Shown piece after piece: positions 52,613-62,270 of a stretch of 64,000 nt of DNA (positions are counted from its first letter, which is position 1; each line of letters begins with the position of its first letter). The position numbers and the translations under genes were made by a program. The DNA comes from an uncultured Mucilaginibacter sp. (GTDB taxonomy: Bacteria > Bacteroidota > Bacteroidia > Sphingobacteriales > Sphingobacteriaceae). Under the pieces are notes generated by a model. It searched no databases. It worked only from the letters and a program-made list of their open reading frames with translations, and was not told the DNA's origin. The stretch covers positions 45,690 through 109,689 of the forward strand of contig NZ_CAMLHX010000007.1 in NCBI RefSeq assembly GCF_946479965.1. The letters run 5' to 3'.

Positions 52613-54262
52613 CTACTGCAGATACTTCCCTACTATCGGCATTCTTCTGCCCATACCAAATGCTTTTGGCGATACGCGCAGGATAGGCGGTGTTTGGTAA
52701 CGTTTGTGCTCGGCTATATTTATCAGTCGTAAAGCGCGCTTTACGGTGGCCTCGTCATAGCCCATTTTTATAATCTCGGCAGATGAGCGCCGTTGCTCCA
52801 CGTATTCAAAAATTATTTTATCCAAAATATCGTATTCAGGTAATGAATCTGAATCCTTTTGTCCGGGGCGCAACTCTGCTGAAGGTGGTTTTACAATGGA
52901 ATTAACCGGGATGACCTCCTCATCTTTATTAATAAATCGTGCCAGCTCAAACACCTGCGTTTTGTAAACATCGCCGATAACGGAGATACCGCCGCACATG
53001 TCGCCATATAAGGTGCCATAGCCTACCGCTGCCTCACTTTTGTTAGAGGTGTTGAGCAAGATGTAGCCAAACTTATTGCACATGGCCATCAGCAGAACAG
53101 CGCGGCTGCGCGATTGTATATTTTCTTCGGCTATGTTAAACGGCAGGTTTTGAAACTGCGGATGAAGGGCCGTTTCAAAAGCATCAGTAATATGTTCAAT
53201 AGCTACGGTTTGGCTCATGCAACCCAAATTATCCACCAGGTCCTGCGCATCCTTAAGCGAATGATCGCTTGAAAACTTGGAAGGCAGCAACACCGCCATC
53301 ACGTTTTGCGGACCCAGCGCTTTTGCTGCCAGGGCACACACAACCGCAGAGTCTATACCACCCGAAAGCCCCAGGATAGCTTGCTTAAAGCCCGACTTTT
53401 TAAAATAATCCTGAATACCCAATATAATGGCATCATGAATCTGCGATATATCGCTGTCGCGTTCTTGTTTTTTTGTCGTTGGATGATCAAACGTTAATCT
53501 GCCTTCATTGTCCAAAGTATAATAGGCTATACCTTCTTTAAAATAAGGCATCTCGTCAATCAAATCGCCATCGCTATCAAATACTAGTGATCCACCATCA
53601 AATATTAGTTCAGTCTGTGCGCCTACGTGGTTAACATACAGCAGCGGCAGTTTATAACGGTTCACATTATCCTTTAAAATAGCAATGCGCTCTTCATCGT
53701 GCTTATAAGAGAACGGCGAAGCAGCGATATTGATCATTATATCCGGTCTCTGCTCAATGAGCGTGTCCATCGGACGCGTTATATATAGCGGGTTTTCAAT
53801 CTCGTTCCACAGATCCTCGCAAATAGTAAGCGCTATTCGTTTACCTTTAAAATCAATACAATTAAACTCAGTTGATGGTTCAAAGTATCGATACTCATCA
53901 AAAACGTCGTAGTTGGGCAGCAAAGCCTTTTCCACTACCGCTTTAACCTCACCATTTTCAATAAACCAGGCAGCGTTACTTAAGTCTTTGCCTTCCGGTT
54001 TGTTATTGGGGATGGGTAAGCCAATTATACAGGCGATATCAGTGCAAGCGGCGGCAACAGCACGGGCTGATTCATCGCATAGATTAATAAATTCGTTCAG
54101 TTCTAAAAAATCGCGGGCGGGATAGCCGCTGATACAAAGTTCTGCAAAAACAACAAGGTCGGCACCGTTAAGGCGGGCCTCTTCTACAGATTGAATTATT
54201 TTGGCTGTATTTGATTCAAAGTTACCAACGTGGTAGTTAAGCTGGGCTAAAGCTATTTTCAT
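52613..54262 (-). CDS. nadE: Glutamine-dependent NAD+ synthetase
   Basis: A 549-residue two-domain enzyme. The N-terminal nitrilase-like glutaminase has its triad Glu41 (VVFAELCISG), Lys112 (EKALLPNYDVFDEYRYFEP) and Cys148 (TICEDLW). The C-terminal ATP-pyrophosphatase has LGLSGGIDSAVVCALA. It amidates nicotinic acid adenine dinucleotide to NAD+. The ATG at 54262 (MKIALAQLNYHVG) matches the family. It is divergent from gldB; the nadE-gldB neighbourhood is typical of Bacteroidota. Confidence 0.96.
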   Translation of the reverse strand: MKIALAQLNYHVGNFESNTAKIIQSVEEARLNGADLVVFAELCISGYPARDFLELNEFINLCDESARAVAAACTDIACIIGLPIPNNKPEGKDLSNAAWFIENGEVKAVVEKALLPNYDVFDEYRYFEPSTEFNCIDFKGKRIALTICEDLWNEIENPLYITRPMDTLIEQRPDIMINIAASPFSYKHDEERIAILKDNVNRYKLPLLYVNHVGAQTELIFDGGSLVFDSDGDLIDEMPYFKEGIAYYTLDNEGRLTFDHPTTKKQERDSDISQIHDAIILGIQDYFKKSGFKQAILGLSGGIDSAVVCALAAKALGPQNVMAVLLPSKFSSDHSLKDAQDLVDNLGCMSQTVAIEHITDAFETALHPQFQNLPFNIAEENIQSRSRAVLLMAMCNKFGYILLNTSNKSEAAVGYGTLYGDMCGGISVIGDVYKTQVFELARFINKDEEVIPVNSIVKPPSAELRPGQKDSDSLPEYDILDKIIFEYVEQRRSSAEIIKMGYDEATVKRALRLINIAEHKRYQTPPILRVSPKAFGMGRRMPIVGKYLQ

Positions 54263-54282
54263 AAGTGTATAACGGTTGACTA

Positions 54283-54315
54283 TTGCACCCAAATGCAAAT
54301 AATAAGCTAATTTTG
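54283..54315 (+). promoter_or_regulatory. gldB promoter
   Basis: TTG at 54283-54285 and TAATTTTG at 54308-54315, 22 nt apart and 14 bp before the ATG. Confidence 0.55.
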
Positions 54316-54329
54316 CTGAAAGTATAAAA

Positions 54330-55370
54330 ATGACAGCAACCTACTGCAAGTTCAAACAAATTTATTTAATTTTTGGCATCGTTATATTATTTGCGTCATG
54401 TGGCGGTAATAAAGATATCGATGTAAGCAACATTCCGGTCGATGTTAAAATTGAGCGTTTTGACCGCGATTTTGATCAGCTGCGCCAAAAGCCCATGCCA
54501 CAACAGGCCGCTTTGCTTCAAAAAAGATACGGCAACTTTTATGCCGATTATGTTGGCCAGATACTGGAAGTTGGCAATCCCAATGATACCGCTTATTTCA
54601 ATGTACTGCGCCAGGTTTTTGCCGGCGATGCTTACAAAGATCTGAAACATGATGTAGACGCTGTTTTTCCAGGCGATATGGCAAAGCAGAACGCCGAACT
54701 TACCGACGCGTTCCGTCGCATAAAATACTACTATCCGCAGAAAAACCTGCCGAAAGTTTATGCCTACTTTTCGGGCTTTAAAGCGCAAACCTCTATTGGC
54801 GATGGCTATTTCGGTATAGGCCTGGATATGTTTTTAGGTGCCGATTCGCGCTTTTATCCGGCACTGAGGGCAACCTTTCCGCATTACATTTCGCGCCGGT
54901 TTACGCCCGCTTACATTGCTCCGCGTGTGGTTGAAGGTATAGCCCGCGAAGATATGTTCCCCGAAAATGAGAATGACAACACCCTTTTGAGTAAAATGAT
55001 ATATGCCGGCAAGCTGCTTTATTTTACGGATAAGATATTACCTACCGTGCCCGACTCATTAAAAATTGGCTACACTACAGAAAATATGAAATGGTGCACT
55101 GAGTTTGAAGGAAAAATTTGGGCCTACTTTTTAGAGGAAAACCTGCTGTATGAAACTGATTCGCAAAAAATACAAACCTACCTTAACGAAGCGCCCTTTA
55201 CACCCGGACTTGGCGATCGCAATAATTCCGCGCCAAAATTAGGCATTTGGATAGGTTGGCAAATTGTAAGGAAATACATGGCCGAACATAGCGATGTAAC
55301 CCTGCAAAAGCTAATGGCCCAAACAGATGCTCAAAAGATACTTAGTGGCGCTAAATACCGCCCTAAATAA
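54330..55370 (+). CDS. gldB: Gliding motility lipoprotein GldB
   Basis: A 346-residue lipoprotein: hydrophobic signal IYLIFGIVILFASC with a lipobox cysteine, then the GldB domain (VDVKIERFDRDFDQL, NLPKVYAYFSGFKAQTSIGDG, LGIGLDMFLG-type motif, RFTPAYIAPRVVEGIARE and GIWIGWQIVRKYM). In Flavobacterium GldB is needed for gliding and type IX secretion-linked motility, although homologues occur in non-gliding relatives. It has its own promoter and is followed by a dispersed palindrome. Confidence 0.93.
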   Translation: MTATYCKFKQIYLIFGIVILFASCGGNKDIDVSNIPVDVKIERFDRDFDQLRQKPMPQQAALLQKRYGNFYADYVGQILEVGNPNDTAYFNVLRQVFAGDAYKDLKHDVDAVFPGDMAKQNAELTDAFRRIKYYYPQKNLPKVYAYFSGFKAQTSIGDGYFGIGLDMFLGADSRFYPALRATFPHYISRRFTPAYIAPRVVEGIAREDMFPENENDNTLLSKMIYAGKLLYFTDKILPTVPDSLKIGYTTENMKWCTEFEGKIWAYFLEENLLYETDSQKIQTYLNEAPFTPGLGDRNNSAPKLGIWIGWQIVRKYMAEHSDVTLQKLMAQTDAQKILSGAKYRPK

Positions 55371-55384
55371 AACAGCCAAAAAAA

Positions 55385-55413
55385 ATAGCGATGGGTTTTA
55401 AACCCATCGCTAT
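55385..55413. repeat. 29-bp dispersed palindrome, copy 3
   Basis: Stem ATAGCGATGGGTTT/AAACCCATCGCTAT with a T at the centre, flanked by A run and T run, so that on both strands it reads as a terminator. It stands between the convergent gldB and the small membrane protein. Confidence 0.85.
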
Positions 55414-55439
55414 TTTTTAATATAATGTCTTTTACGTAC

Positions 55440-55625
55440 TTACTTCATTATCGCGAACACAGCTTTTAAAGCTATGCCAGTGCCTATCACCAAAATTACA
55501 TTGGCAATGCCTGATGCATATTTAAAATCGAAAAAGCGAAGGTAAACACCAACTAAACCTATAACTATGGCAACTACTAACAGTATGTAATGACGTGGTG
55601 AATTTGCTTCTTGTGGTGATATCAT
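55440..55625 (-). CDS. Small two-helix membrane protein
   Basis: A 61-residue protein with two membrane helices (about 13-31 and 41-58) joined by a short charged turn (FFDFKYAS). It is a small inner-membrane protein of unknown function, transcribed on its own between gldB and a secreted protein. The family is not recognised with certainty. Confidence 0.7.
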   Translation of the reverse strand: MISPQEANSPRHYILLVVAIVIGLVGVYLRFFDFKYASGIANVILVIGTGIALKAVFAIMK

Positions 55626-55702
55626 GATGCTGATTTATTTTACTGCACAAAAATAAAAATGTTTGCCGAATAAACTAATGCGTAATTGAAATTTTATAAA
55701 GG

Positions 55703-56560
55703 TTATTTCGCTAAAGTATACTCGCCCCAAAAATCAGTAGTTACGTAGCGCGTCGCAAATGTTGCATTCATTGTTTCATTAGCGGCCCGTATTTGGTCTG
55801 GGATTAAAGCGTTTCCCGCTGCATTTGGTGCACTTCTAACAATGGGAGTCACACCAACGTATTTATTAGGTGCGCCATTAACCACAAGGTGATAGGAAAA
55901 CTTTTCGGCTTTAGCGGCAGTTAATCCAAGCAGTTGCAGATCAATAGTTATTTCGCAGGTAAAAGCCTTTTTGTTGTCAAAAGATACACCCGCCTCAATT
56001 CCTTTGTCATTATAAATTGAAACCAAACTGTCAACCCCGGCCAGGCCTTTTGTATAGATCCATTTTATACCACCGGCCAGTTTTTTATTATTGGCCTGCA
56101 TGGTAGAATCAGCCTCCTCTTTTGATACCGATTTTTTTTCTGCCACTTTATTAACCGTAATACCAATCTGATCAGACGAAACTTGAAAACCGGCAGAGTT
56201 AAGCATAAGTTCACCTGGTCTTTCCTGAAACGGAAATTTAACCACGGCAGCTCCATCTTCGCTTTTGCGCCCGTTTTTCTGTATAATAAGTTTTATCCCT
56301 CCGTTACTTATGCGGTTGTAAACGTCCGCAACGTCAGTTTGTATAACCAGGTATAGCTTTTTATCGTCATTGGCTATGGTGTACAGCAACTCGGTAGTAG
56401 GGTTTTTGGCTTCAAATTTATCGCCCCAGTCTGCAGCTTTTCCGTCAATTTTAATATCCGCGGGAGCACGCAGGCCCTTTTGCTGAACAGATGGTAATTT
56501 TTGGGCATTTACATTTGCAAAAGCTACTGTCGCAAATAAGAGTAGTTGGAGTTTTTTCAT
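55703..56560 (-). CDS. Secreted DOMON/CBM9-like protein
   Basis: A 285-residue exported protein with a signal peptide (MKKLQLLLFATVAFANVNAQ). The next part, PADIKIDGKAADWGDKF then LLYTIANDDKKLYLVIQTD, follows the start of CBM9/DOMON-like beta-sandwich domains that bind sugars or haem. The remainder (ITIDLQLLGLTAAKAEKFSY) continues a beta-sandwich. The ATG at 56560 is preferred because the signal peptide begins there; the 22 upstream residues are leader. It appears monocistronic. Confidence 0.7.
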   Translation of the reverse strand: MKKLQLLLFATVAFANVNAQKLPSVQQKGLRAPADIKIDGKAADWGDKFEAKNPTTELLYTIANDDKKLYLVIQTDVADVYNRISNGGIKLIIQKNGRKSEDGAAVVKFPFQERPGELMLNSAGFQVSSDQIGITVNKVAEKKSVSKEEADSTMQANNKKLAGGIKWIYTKGLAGVDSLVSIYNDKGIEAGVSFDNKKAFTCEITIDLQLLGLTAAKAEKFSYHLVVNGAPNKYVGVTPIVRSAPNAAGNALIPDQIRAANETMNATFATRYVTTDFWGEYTLAK

Positions 56561-57018
56561 GTTAATATTGTTATAAGGCATGTTAATTACGATACTTTCG
56601 TAAAAGTACGAATCATTCGTAAACACATCAACTATTTAACAATATTTAACAAAGCCATCCTCGTCCGCCTATCGAAATGCATACCGCTACGTCCAAATCA
56701 GGAGTTCAAAAGCTTTAAAAAGAGCTGTCAGCGGCGCTATCTGATAGTTATCGGATCCTCTTTTCCTCAGTGTAATTGTCCTTTAAAGGGCATCCGGCTG
56801 AATCATTTTAAAAAAACTATAGGTAAAGAAATTATTTTCTGAAAAATTCGCAAAAAATACCCGAAAAAACGATTGAAAATTACATTTTTACGAAAACGAT
56901 GTAGTTGTATTTTTTTTAAATAAATATCATTATTTTTATTGTGTTGGCACTTAATTAATCATTTCTCTACCAAAATGGCAATTAATTTTGATAAACCTGG
57001 TCAATAAAACGCAACTCT
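56561..57018. other. Spacer before EEP-family gene
   Basis: No gene seen; a frame at 56546-56842 is not supported. Features are a small dyad TACTTT/AAAGTA at 56593-56608 near the secreted protein's start and a -7-like TAATTTTG at 56983-56990, 28 bp before the ATG at 57019. Confidence 0.45.
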
Positions 57019-57828
57019 ATGAAAAACACAACAACTCCCAAACGACGTATCACCCTCTTGCAGATGAATTTTTGGCATGGTCGCTTATATTATCCTATTG
57101 ATAAATTTATGGCTCGCGAAAAAGCAGATATCCTTTGCGCACAGGAAATGCTTTCAAGTCCGCATGATATATTTCCAAGCTATTGTACAGCTGAAACCTT
57201 ACTTAAACGCGGGCATTTTGACACATTTATTGCCGGTCGGTCCCGACCATCGCGTGTAATAGAAAAAGGAACTATTTGCGAAGAACAATGTGCAATTTTT
57301 ACCAAGGGTGAAATAACCTGCGAATATGAAAAACAAATCATATTATATGATCTTGACGCGGGAGAATCGGCATCGAAACACGGAGAGGCGGAATATTACA
57401 GTTTGTTACACACCATACAGCGGTTTGACGATGGCACCCTTGTGCACATACTTACACACCATGGCCGCATAGTGCGAAAAGATGAAGCGCGTTTAGGTCA
57501 CGAGATAGCTGATTATAACTTTAAACGTATTGCCGAATATGCGGCGGGCTTAACCGGACCGATTATATTGTCAGGGGATTTTAACCTTCATAAGGAGGCT
57601 ACTTCATTACAGCCCTTAAAAGAAATTGGTTTGATCAACTTAAATGATCTGTATGAGGTATCGGTAGCACGCAATGAGTTTTCTTTCAGAGCTGATGAGG
57701 TTGTCTCCCATATTTTTGTGAACAATGAAGTTGTGGTTGAAGACTACCGTATACCAAATGATAACGTTTCAGATCATTTACCTTTGCTATTAACTTTCAA
57801 CATAACAAAGAATGGCCTTGTAAATTAA
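57019..57828 (+). CDS. Endonuclease/exonuclease/phosphatase (EEP) family protein
   Basis: A 269-residue protein of the DNase I-like EEP superfamily: an N-terminal strand with Asn (LLQMNFWHGR), the metal Glu in DILCAQEML, the histidine segment LVHILTHHGR, the S-G-D-F-N motif (ILSGDFNLHKEA) and the C-terminal SDHLPLLL. All catalytic residues are present. No signal peptide is evident, so it is cytoplasmic. The substrate could be nucleic acid, phosphoinositide-like or another phosphoester. Confidence 0.88.
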   Translation: MKNTTTPKRRITLLQMNFWHGRLYYPIDKFMAREKADILCAQEMLSSPHDIFPSYCTAETLLKRGHFDTFIAGRSRPSRVIEKGTICEEQCAIFTKGEITCEYEKQIILYDLDAGESASKHGEAEYYSLLHTIQRFDDGTLVHILTHHGRIVRKDEARLGHEIADYNFKRIAEYAAGLTGPIILSGDFNLHKEATSLQPLKEIGLINLNDLYEVSVARNEFSFRADEVVSHIFVNNEVVVEDYRIPNDNVSDHLPLLLTFNITKNGLVN

Positions 57829-57829
57829 T

Positions 57830-57870
57830 AGTGATACACTACACTTCTCTAGTGATACACTACACTTCTC
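57830..57870. repeat. 21-bp tandem duplication at gene end
   Basis: AGTGATACACTACACTTCTC at 57830-57849 is repeated exactly at 57851-57870. The second copy contains the stop codon and last codons of the leftward VWA-like gene (57860-57870), so the gene end was duplicated. Confidence 0.85.
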
Positions 57871-59947
57871 CTTCACGCTTGCGTAAGAACCACTCGGCGC
57901 TTAATAGTAAGAATATGAAAGCGAAGATCCATTTCACGTCGATCATGTCGCTGTAGTGCTTATCTTCAAAAACGAGGGTTTTAATATTCTCGTTCTTTTT
58001 GATCAATTCGGCCAATTCTTCTATCTGATTAGGGAACAGCATTTTGCCGCCGCTTTGTGCGGATATGCTGTTTAACAACTGGCGATTGGCTACACTCTGT
58101 CTTATTTCCAGGTTAAGCGGCTTAACGGTAAACTGACCGGTAGCGTTGAAGGCGCGGTTACCGAGTAATGTAGTAGCACTATAGGTGTATTCGCCAATGG
58201 GCAGGTTGCCGGCATCTAACTGGTACGTTTGCCCCATGCGGGTAAACAGAAAGTTATAAGCTTTGCCATCAACGCTCTTTATTGCCATTTTAACATCAGG
58301 CGTATTGGTTAACTGCAAGGCATCATCATACAATTCAGCATTCAGCAATACATTATCGCCCTCATCAAAAATGTTCTTTGACGGGTATGCCCTAAAGCGT
58401 TGCTTATCGGTGTTGGCGGTAAGGTATTGTACACTCTGACTAAACAGTTCCTCCAATGCGTGATGATTAGCATAGGTCTGGTATTCGGACAATTGCCAGC
58501 GCCAAAGTCCCTCGCCCATTAAAACGCCGCTTCTGCGCCCTGCATCATCACCAAACATTAACAACGGGTACGTTGTCGGCACTGCGCCGATACGCTGCTT
58601 TAGCAATACGCCGTTAGGCACAGTTACGCTATAATTGGCATAAGGAGCCATTAATGGCGGGAATTTGTTGATCTTTTGCAGGGTTGAGTCGCTAAGCGTA
58701 AACGATGAGAAATCGGTAGCCGTCATGGCAAAAACCTCCTGCATATCATAGCGACTGCTACTAACGGCCGCTAATTTTTGCTGCGAATTAAAGCCTCGAA
58801 TATCAGCCTGCGCACCCAGCATATACCAAACAGGGATACGGGTTTTGGCTAACTCAGGTCTAAGCAAGGTAAAGGTTGAATATGAGGGCTGATAGAGGAT
58901 AAGCAAGCTATAATCGCTCCATTTTACTGCGCCCATATCTGCCGTAAGGCCGGCCTTTAGCTCAAAGTTCTTGTTACTTTCAATGGCTTGCTTAATAACC
59001 GTCACATCGGGGTGCGGGCCATCATAAAGCAATAAGATCTTTTGCTTAACATCTAATACCTCAACATAAATGGTCTCCGTGTTATTTTGGGTAGACAACT
59101 CATTTTTTACAGGCGATATGCTGATGTTGTATTTGTGGATGCCTTTCTTTTCGGCATTTAGTTGAAAGGTGCTGATCTTTTTAAAAGCATCGTTACTTAC
59201 GGGGATGTTCTCAGAATGTACAACGCTGCCTCCCTCGCTAACGGTTAGGCGCATAGCCTCGCCCCTGCTTTGCCAGGCTTCGCTTAAAACCTCTATCTCA
59301 AAATTATTGCCCAGGTAGGCGGTTTTATTGTAGTTAACGTTACCTATTAACAAATCGCGACGGGCAATGGTATCGCCCAGAGCAATGGTGTAGATGGCAG
59401 ATTTTATGTTACGTGCATCGTATTGCGGATCGGCACCCTGGTTGTACATACCATCAGTTGCCAACACCAAAGCGCCAATGTTTTGGTTAGCATATTGGTC
59501 GTTAAGCTGGCGTAATGCAGCCGACATATCGGTTTTACGGGCGTTAAATGTGTTAGTAAGGCCGTTTTTTAAATCGCCGCCGAAATTAAATTCGCGAACA
59601 TCGTAATCATCGCCCAAAATATCTTTTAGTTTACCCAGATCGGTTACAAAACCGGCAGGGTTAAAACCGGCGGGTTTAAACTGCGATACAGATTGCGAAT
59701 TATCCTGCGCCACTAGTATCAGCGGTTTTTGGGGCTGATAGCTTAACGATTGCAGTAAGGGCGATAGAAGCAAAAGTGCTATAATAGATACAGCCAGCGC
59801 CCGCAAAACAAACAGGCCACGCCTGAATTTTTCAGCAAGGTTTACAGGCTGACGGTACATTAACCATGCATACGCCACGCCAAGCAGCAGGCAAACCGGC
59901 GCCCACCAACCAGAAACAGCGCCCCAGGTAATTGAAAATAATAGCAT
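57860..59947 (-). CDS. VWA-like membrane protein
   Basis: A 695-residue protein with two N-terminal membrane helices (about 13-30 and 48-65), a periplasmic von Willebrand A-like domain (ILVAQDNSQSVS for the metal site, LVLATDGMYNQGAD), further beta-rich domains (about 200-640) and a C-terminal helix (IFAFIFLLLSAEWFL) followed by a basic tail. The layout resembles the Bacteroidota BatA/BatB-like and DUF4159-type membrane proteins linked to MoxR ATPases, but no MoxR gene is nearby. Possible role: chaperone or stress signalling at the envelope. Confidence 0.8.
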   Translation of the reverse strand: MLLFSITWGAVSGWWAPVCLLLGVAYAWLMYRQPVNLAEKFRRGLFVLRALAVSIIALLLLSPLLQSLSYQPQKPLILVAQDNSQSVSQFKPAGFNPAGFVTDLGKLKDILGDDYDVREFNFGGDLKNGLTNTFNARKTDMSAALRQLNDQYANQNIGALVLATDGMYNQGADPQYDARNIKSAIYTIALGDTIARRDLLIGNVNYNKTAYLGNNFEIEVLSEAWQSRGEAMRLTVSEGGSVVHSENIPVSNDAFKKISTFQLNAEKKGIHKYNISISPVKNELSTQNNTETIYVEVLDVKQKILLLYDGPHPDVTVIKQAIESNKNFELKAGLTADMGAVKWSDYSLLILYQPSYSTFTLLRPELAKTRIPVWYMLGAQADIRGFNSQQKLAAVSSSRYDMQEVFAMTATDFSSFTLSDSTLQKINKFPPLMAPYANYSVTVPNGVLLKQRIGAVPTTYPLLMFGDDAGRRSGVLMGEGLWRWQLSEYQTYANHHALEELFSQSVQYLTANTDKQRFRAYPSKNIFDEGDNVLLNAELYDDALQLTNTPDVKMAIKSVDGKAYNFLFTRMGQTYQLDAGNLPIGEYTYSATTLLGNRAFNATGQFTVKPLNLEIRQSVANRQLLNSISAQSGGKMLFPNQIEELAELIKKNENIKTLVFEDKHYSDMIDVKWIFAFIFLLLSAEWFLRKREGEV

Positions 59948-60226
59948 TTTTGAGGTTTACGTTTTACGCAGTACGTTTACGTTATCGCAAAATGCAAAAA
60001 ATATCATTAAGTGGTTGAAATGTTTTTGTTACAGAGTGGATTTGGGTTGTAGATCAGTTGTAGGTTGTGTGTTTTAGATTGTAAGTGATACGTTTAACGT
60101 TGTACGTTTTAGGATGAAAGTAAAACGCCCCGATAAATCGAGGCGTTTCTATAATCGTAGAAATTTAACAATTCTAAAATCGCATTTCTTAAATCCGAAA
60201 TTGAAAATTCGAAATTTGAAATCCTT
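59948..60226. other. Spacer with short-word repeats
   Basis: No gene. It contains TACGTTT/TTTACGTT words (59953-59990 and 60090-60112), TTGTAGRTTG words around 60048-60085, the fabG terminator and a CCGAAATTGAAAATTCG short-word repeat. Confidence 0.45.
60123..60148 (-). terminator. fabG terminator
   Basis: Arms AAACGCC and GGCGTTT with a second inner stem CGAT/ATCG; read on the minus strand it is followed by TTTAC-TTT. It lies about 80 bp past the fabG stop. Confidence 0.65.
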
Positions 60227-60970
60227 CTACAACATTCCCCCATCAACAGGAATAACCTGTCCGGTGATGTAGGTAGCCATATCAGATGCAAGGAAAACGC
60301 AGGCATTAGCCACGTCCTCTGTTTCGCCGGCACGTTTAAGCGGGATTGATGCTGCCCATCCTTCAACAACTTTAGGGTCTAAAACCTCGGTCATTTCGGT
60401 GCGGATAAAGCCCGGTGCAATTACGTTGGTACGGATATTACGCGAACCCAGTTCTTTTGCCATTGATTTTGAGAAACCGATTATACCGGCTTTTGATGCC
60501 GCATAGTTGGCTTGTCCGGCGTTGCCATCAACCCCAACTACAGAGCTCATGTTTATAAATACGCCCTCACGGTTCTTCATCATTATTTTTGATGCCGCTT
60601 TGGTAACGTTGAATACTGATTTAAGGTTTACTTCAATTACGTCGTCCCACTGCTCTTCGGTCATGCGCATTAGCAAACCATCTTTAGTTATGCCGGCGTT
60701 GTTTACCACAATGTGCAGGGTGCCAAAATCGGCGACTATATCGTTTATCAATTTATCAGCTTCATCAAATTTTGACGCGTCGGAACGGTAACCTTTTACC
60801 TTTGTGCCAAAACTTTGTAATTCCTGCTCAAGCGCCAGGCCTTTTTCAACCGACGATAAGTAGGTGAAAGCCACGTTAGCGCCATGCTCGGCAAATTTCT
60901 CAGCAATTTTGCGTCCTATTCCTTTTGATGCACCGGTTATAAGCGCGGTTTTTCCTTCTAATAATTTCAT
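60227..60970 (-). CDS. fabG: 3-oxoacyl-[acyl-carrier-protein] reductase
   Basis: A 247-residue classical short-chain dehydrogenase. It has the NADP-binding TGASKGIG (residues 13-20), NNAG at 90-93, catalytic serine in NMSSVVG, Y156-x3-K160 in ANYAASKAGI, and the C-terminal ITGQVIPVDGGML typical of FabG. It reduces beta-ketoacyl-ACP in fatty-acid elongation. It is alone here, not inside a fab cluster. Confidence 0.93.
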   Translation of the reverse strand: MKLLEGKTALITGASKGIGRKIAEKFAEHGANVAFTYLSSVEKGLALEQELQSFGTKVKGYRSDASKFDEADKLINDIVADFGTLHIVVNNAGITKDGLLMRMTEEQWDDVIEVNLKSVFNVTKAASKIMMKNREGVFINMSSVVGVDGNAGQANYAASKAGIIGFSKSMAKELGSRNIRTNVIAPGFIRTEMTEVLDPKVVEGWAASIPLKRAGETEDVANACVFLASDMATYITGQVIPVDGGML

Positions 60971-61106
60971 AAACTTTACAGATTCCTTTTCGGGCGGTGA
61001 AGATAATCATTTAGCGCGAAATGAGGAATTTCTTAGCTGCTTTACAAGTTATAGCCAACTTGTTTGACCTTTTCTCCCGACATGTTTGTACAACGTCTGA
61101 ATCTAT

Positions 61107-62147
61107 TTACCAAATTTTTTTAATGATCTTCCCGTCATAACGATACACGCCATCTGAAGCGCCAAACCAAATACTTCCATCATGCGCTTCCAAAATCCCA
61201 AAAAGCCCAACTGCACCCGACTTGATTTTGGTTCCCGTTGGTTTTTTATCGGACAAGAATGTCTTGTCGTAACGCGTAAGCACCCAGGCGTCGCTGTTAT
61301 CACTTTGTGAAGTGGTCCAAATGTTCCCTTGCTTGTCCGTGTATACATAACCAACAGCATTCTGTGTGAAATTGGTAAATGCTGTACCGTCATAGCGCCA
61401 AAGGCCGCCACCTCCACCGAGCCAAATATTGCCTTTTTTATCTTTTACCATCGATCGGACATTTTTAAAAGGTTTTCCGTTTTTATCTTTTATAGTGGCA
61501 ATTGTTTTTCCATTATAAATGCCCGCGTAACTCCATGTGCCAAACCAAACTTTCCCTGTTTGGTCTTCCACAATGGCATTAACCAGGTTTTTGGTTTGGT
61601 TAATCATCCAATAAATTTCAGGGGTCGAATACCATTTGGGGTAAACTGATCTTGCAGAATCAGTACGAACGGGGAGCGACTCCTCGTTCATTTTTAAATT
61701 TATAAAGGATTTTCCGTCATAACGGCTCAGTCCTTCTCCGGTACCAAACCAAATAATACCGGCGTTGTCTTCATAGATCTTAAAAACCGAGTTACTGGGA
61801 AGCCCATCCTTCGTGGTGTAATTTTTAAAAGATTTTCCATCGTAATAATAAACACCCGTGCCGATTGAAGCAAACCAAAAGTTTCCGCGTCTATCCTCCA
61901 AAACGTCCCAAAACCTATGCGCATTTAACTTGCTTGTGATATTGGTAAAAGATTTTCCATCGTAACGGATAATTCCTTCGAGTGTAACAAGCCACATAAT
62001 GCCTTTTCTATCTTGCTTGATGGTACGAACGCTGCTGTAGGGTACGTGGGGAGTGGATACATTTTTGGTTTCTGTTTTGCTTTGCCCTTTACACACAATG
62101 CAAAAAGCTAACATCAGCACCAACATGTTTATGCATGTGTATTTCAT
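61107..62147 (-). CDS. Secreted two-component-regulator-type propeller protein
   Basis: A 346-residue protein from MKYTCINMLVLMLAFCIVC (signal peptide) made of repeated Reg_prop blades. The motif Y-D-G-K-S-F recurs five or six times (IRYDGKSFTN, YYYDGKSFKN, SRYDGKSFIN, WRYDGTAFTN, YRYDGKII), with GxxWFGTGEG between. Such propellers normally form the periplasmic sensor of hybrid two-component systems; here the propeller is free. It is divergent from a membrane-anchored winged-helix regulator, a possible signalling partner. An ATG at 62168 would add seven basic residues. Confidence 0.82.
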   Translation of the reverse strand: MKYTCINMLVLMLAFCIVCKGQSKTETKNVSTPHVPYSSVRTIKQDRKGIMWLVTLEGIIRYDGKSFTNITSKLNAHRFWDVLEDRRGNFWFASIGTGVYYYDGKSFKNYTTKDGLPSNSVFKIYEDNAGIIWFGTGEGLSRYDGKSFINLKMNEESLPVRTDSARSVYPKWYSTPEIYWMINQTKNLVNAIVEDQTGKVWFGTWSYAGIYNGKTIATIKDKNGKPFKNVRSMVKDKKGNIWLGGGGGLWRYDGTAFTNFTQNAVGYVYTDKQGNIWTTSQSDNSDAWVLTRYDKTFLSDKKPTGTKIKSGAVGLFGILEAHDGSIWFGASDGVYRYDGKIIKKIW

Positions 62148-62270
62148 TGTTTTTCTTTTATTTTTCATATCCTATTAAGTTTATTCAGCGAAATTACTTC
62201 GAGATATTTCCGTTAGAAGAACCTGGATTGTAAATAAAAATGTAAACTTTGTAAATAAAATATTGACGTT

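Noticed and set aside
56546..56842. 98-codon plus-strand frame before the EEP gene
   Set aside because: It overlaps the signal peptide codons of the leftward secreted protein and shows no protein-like pattern.
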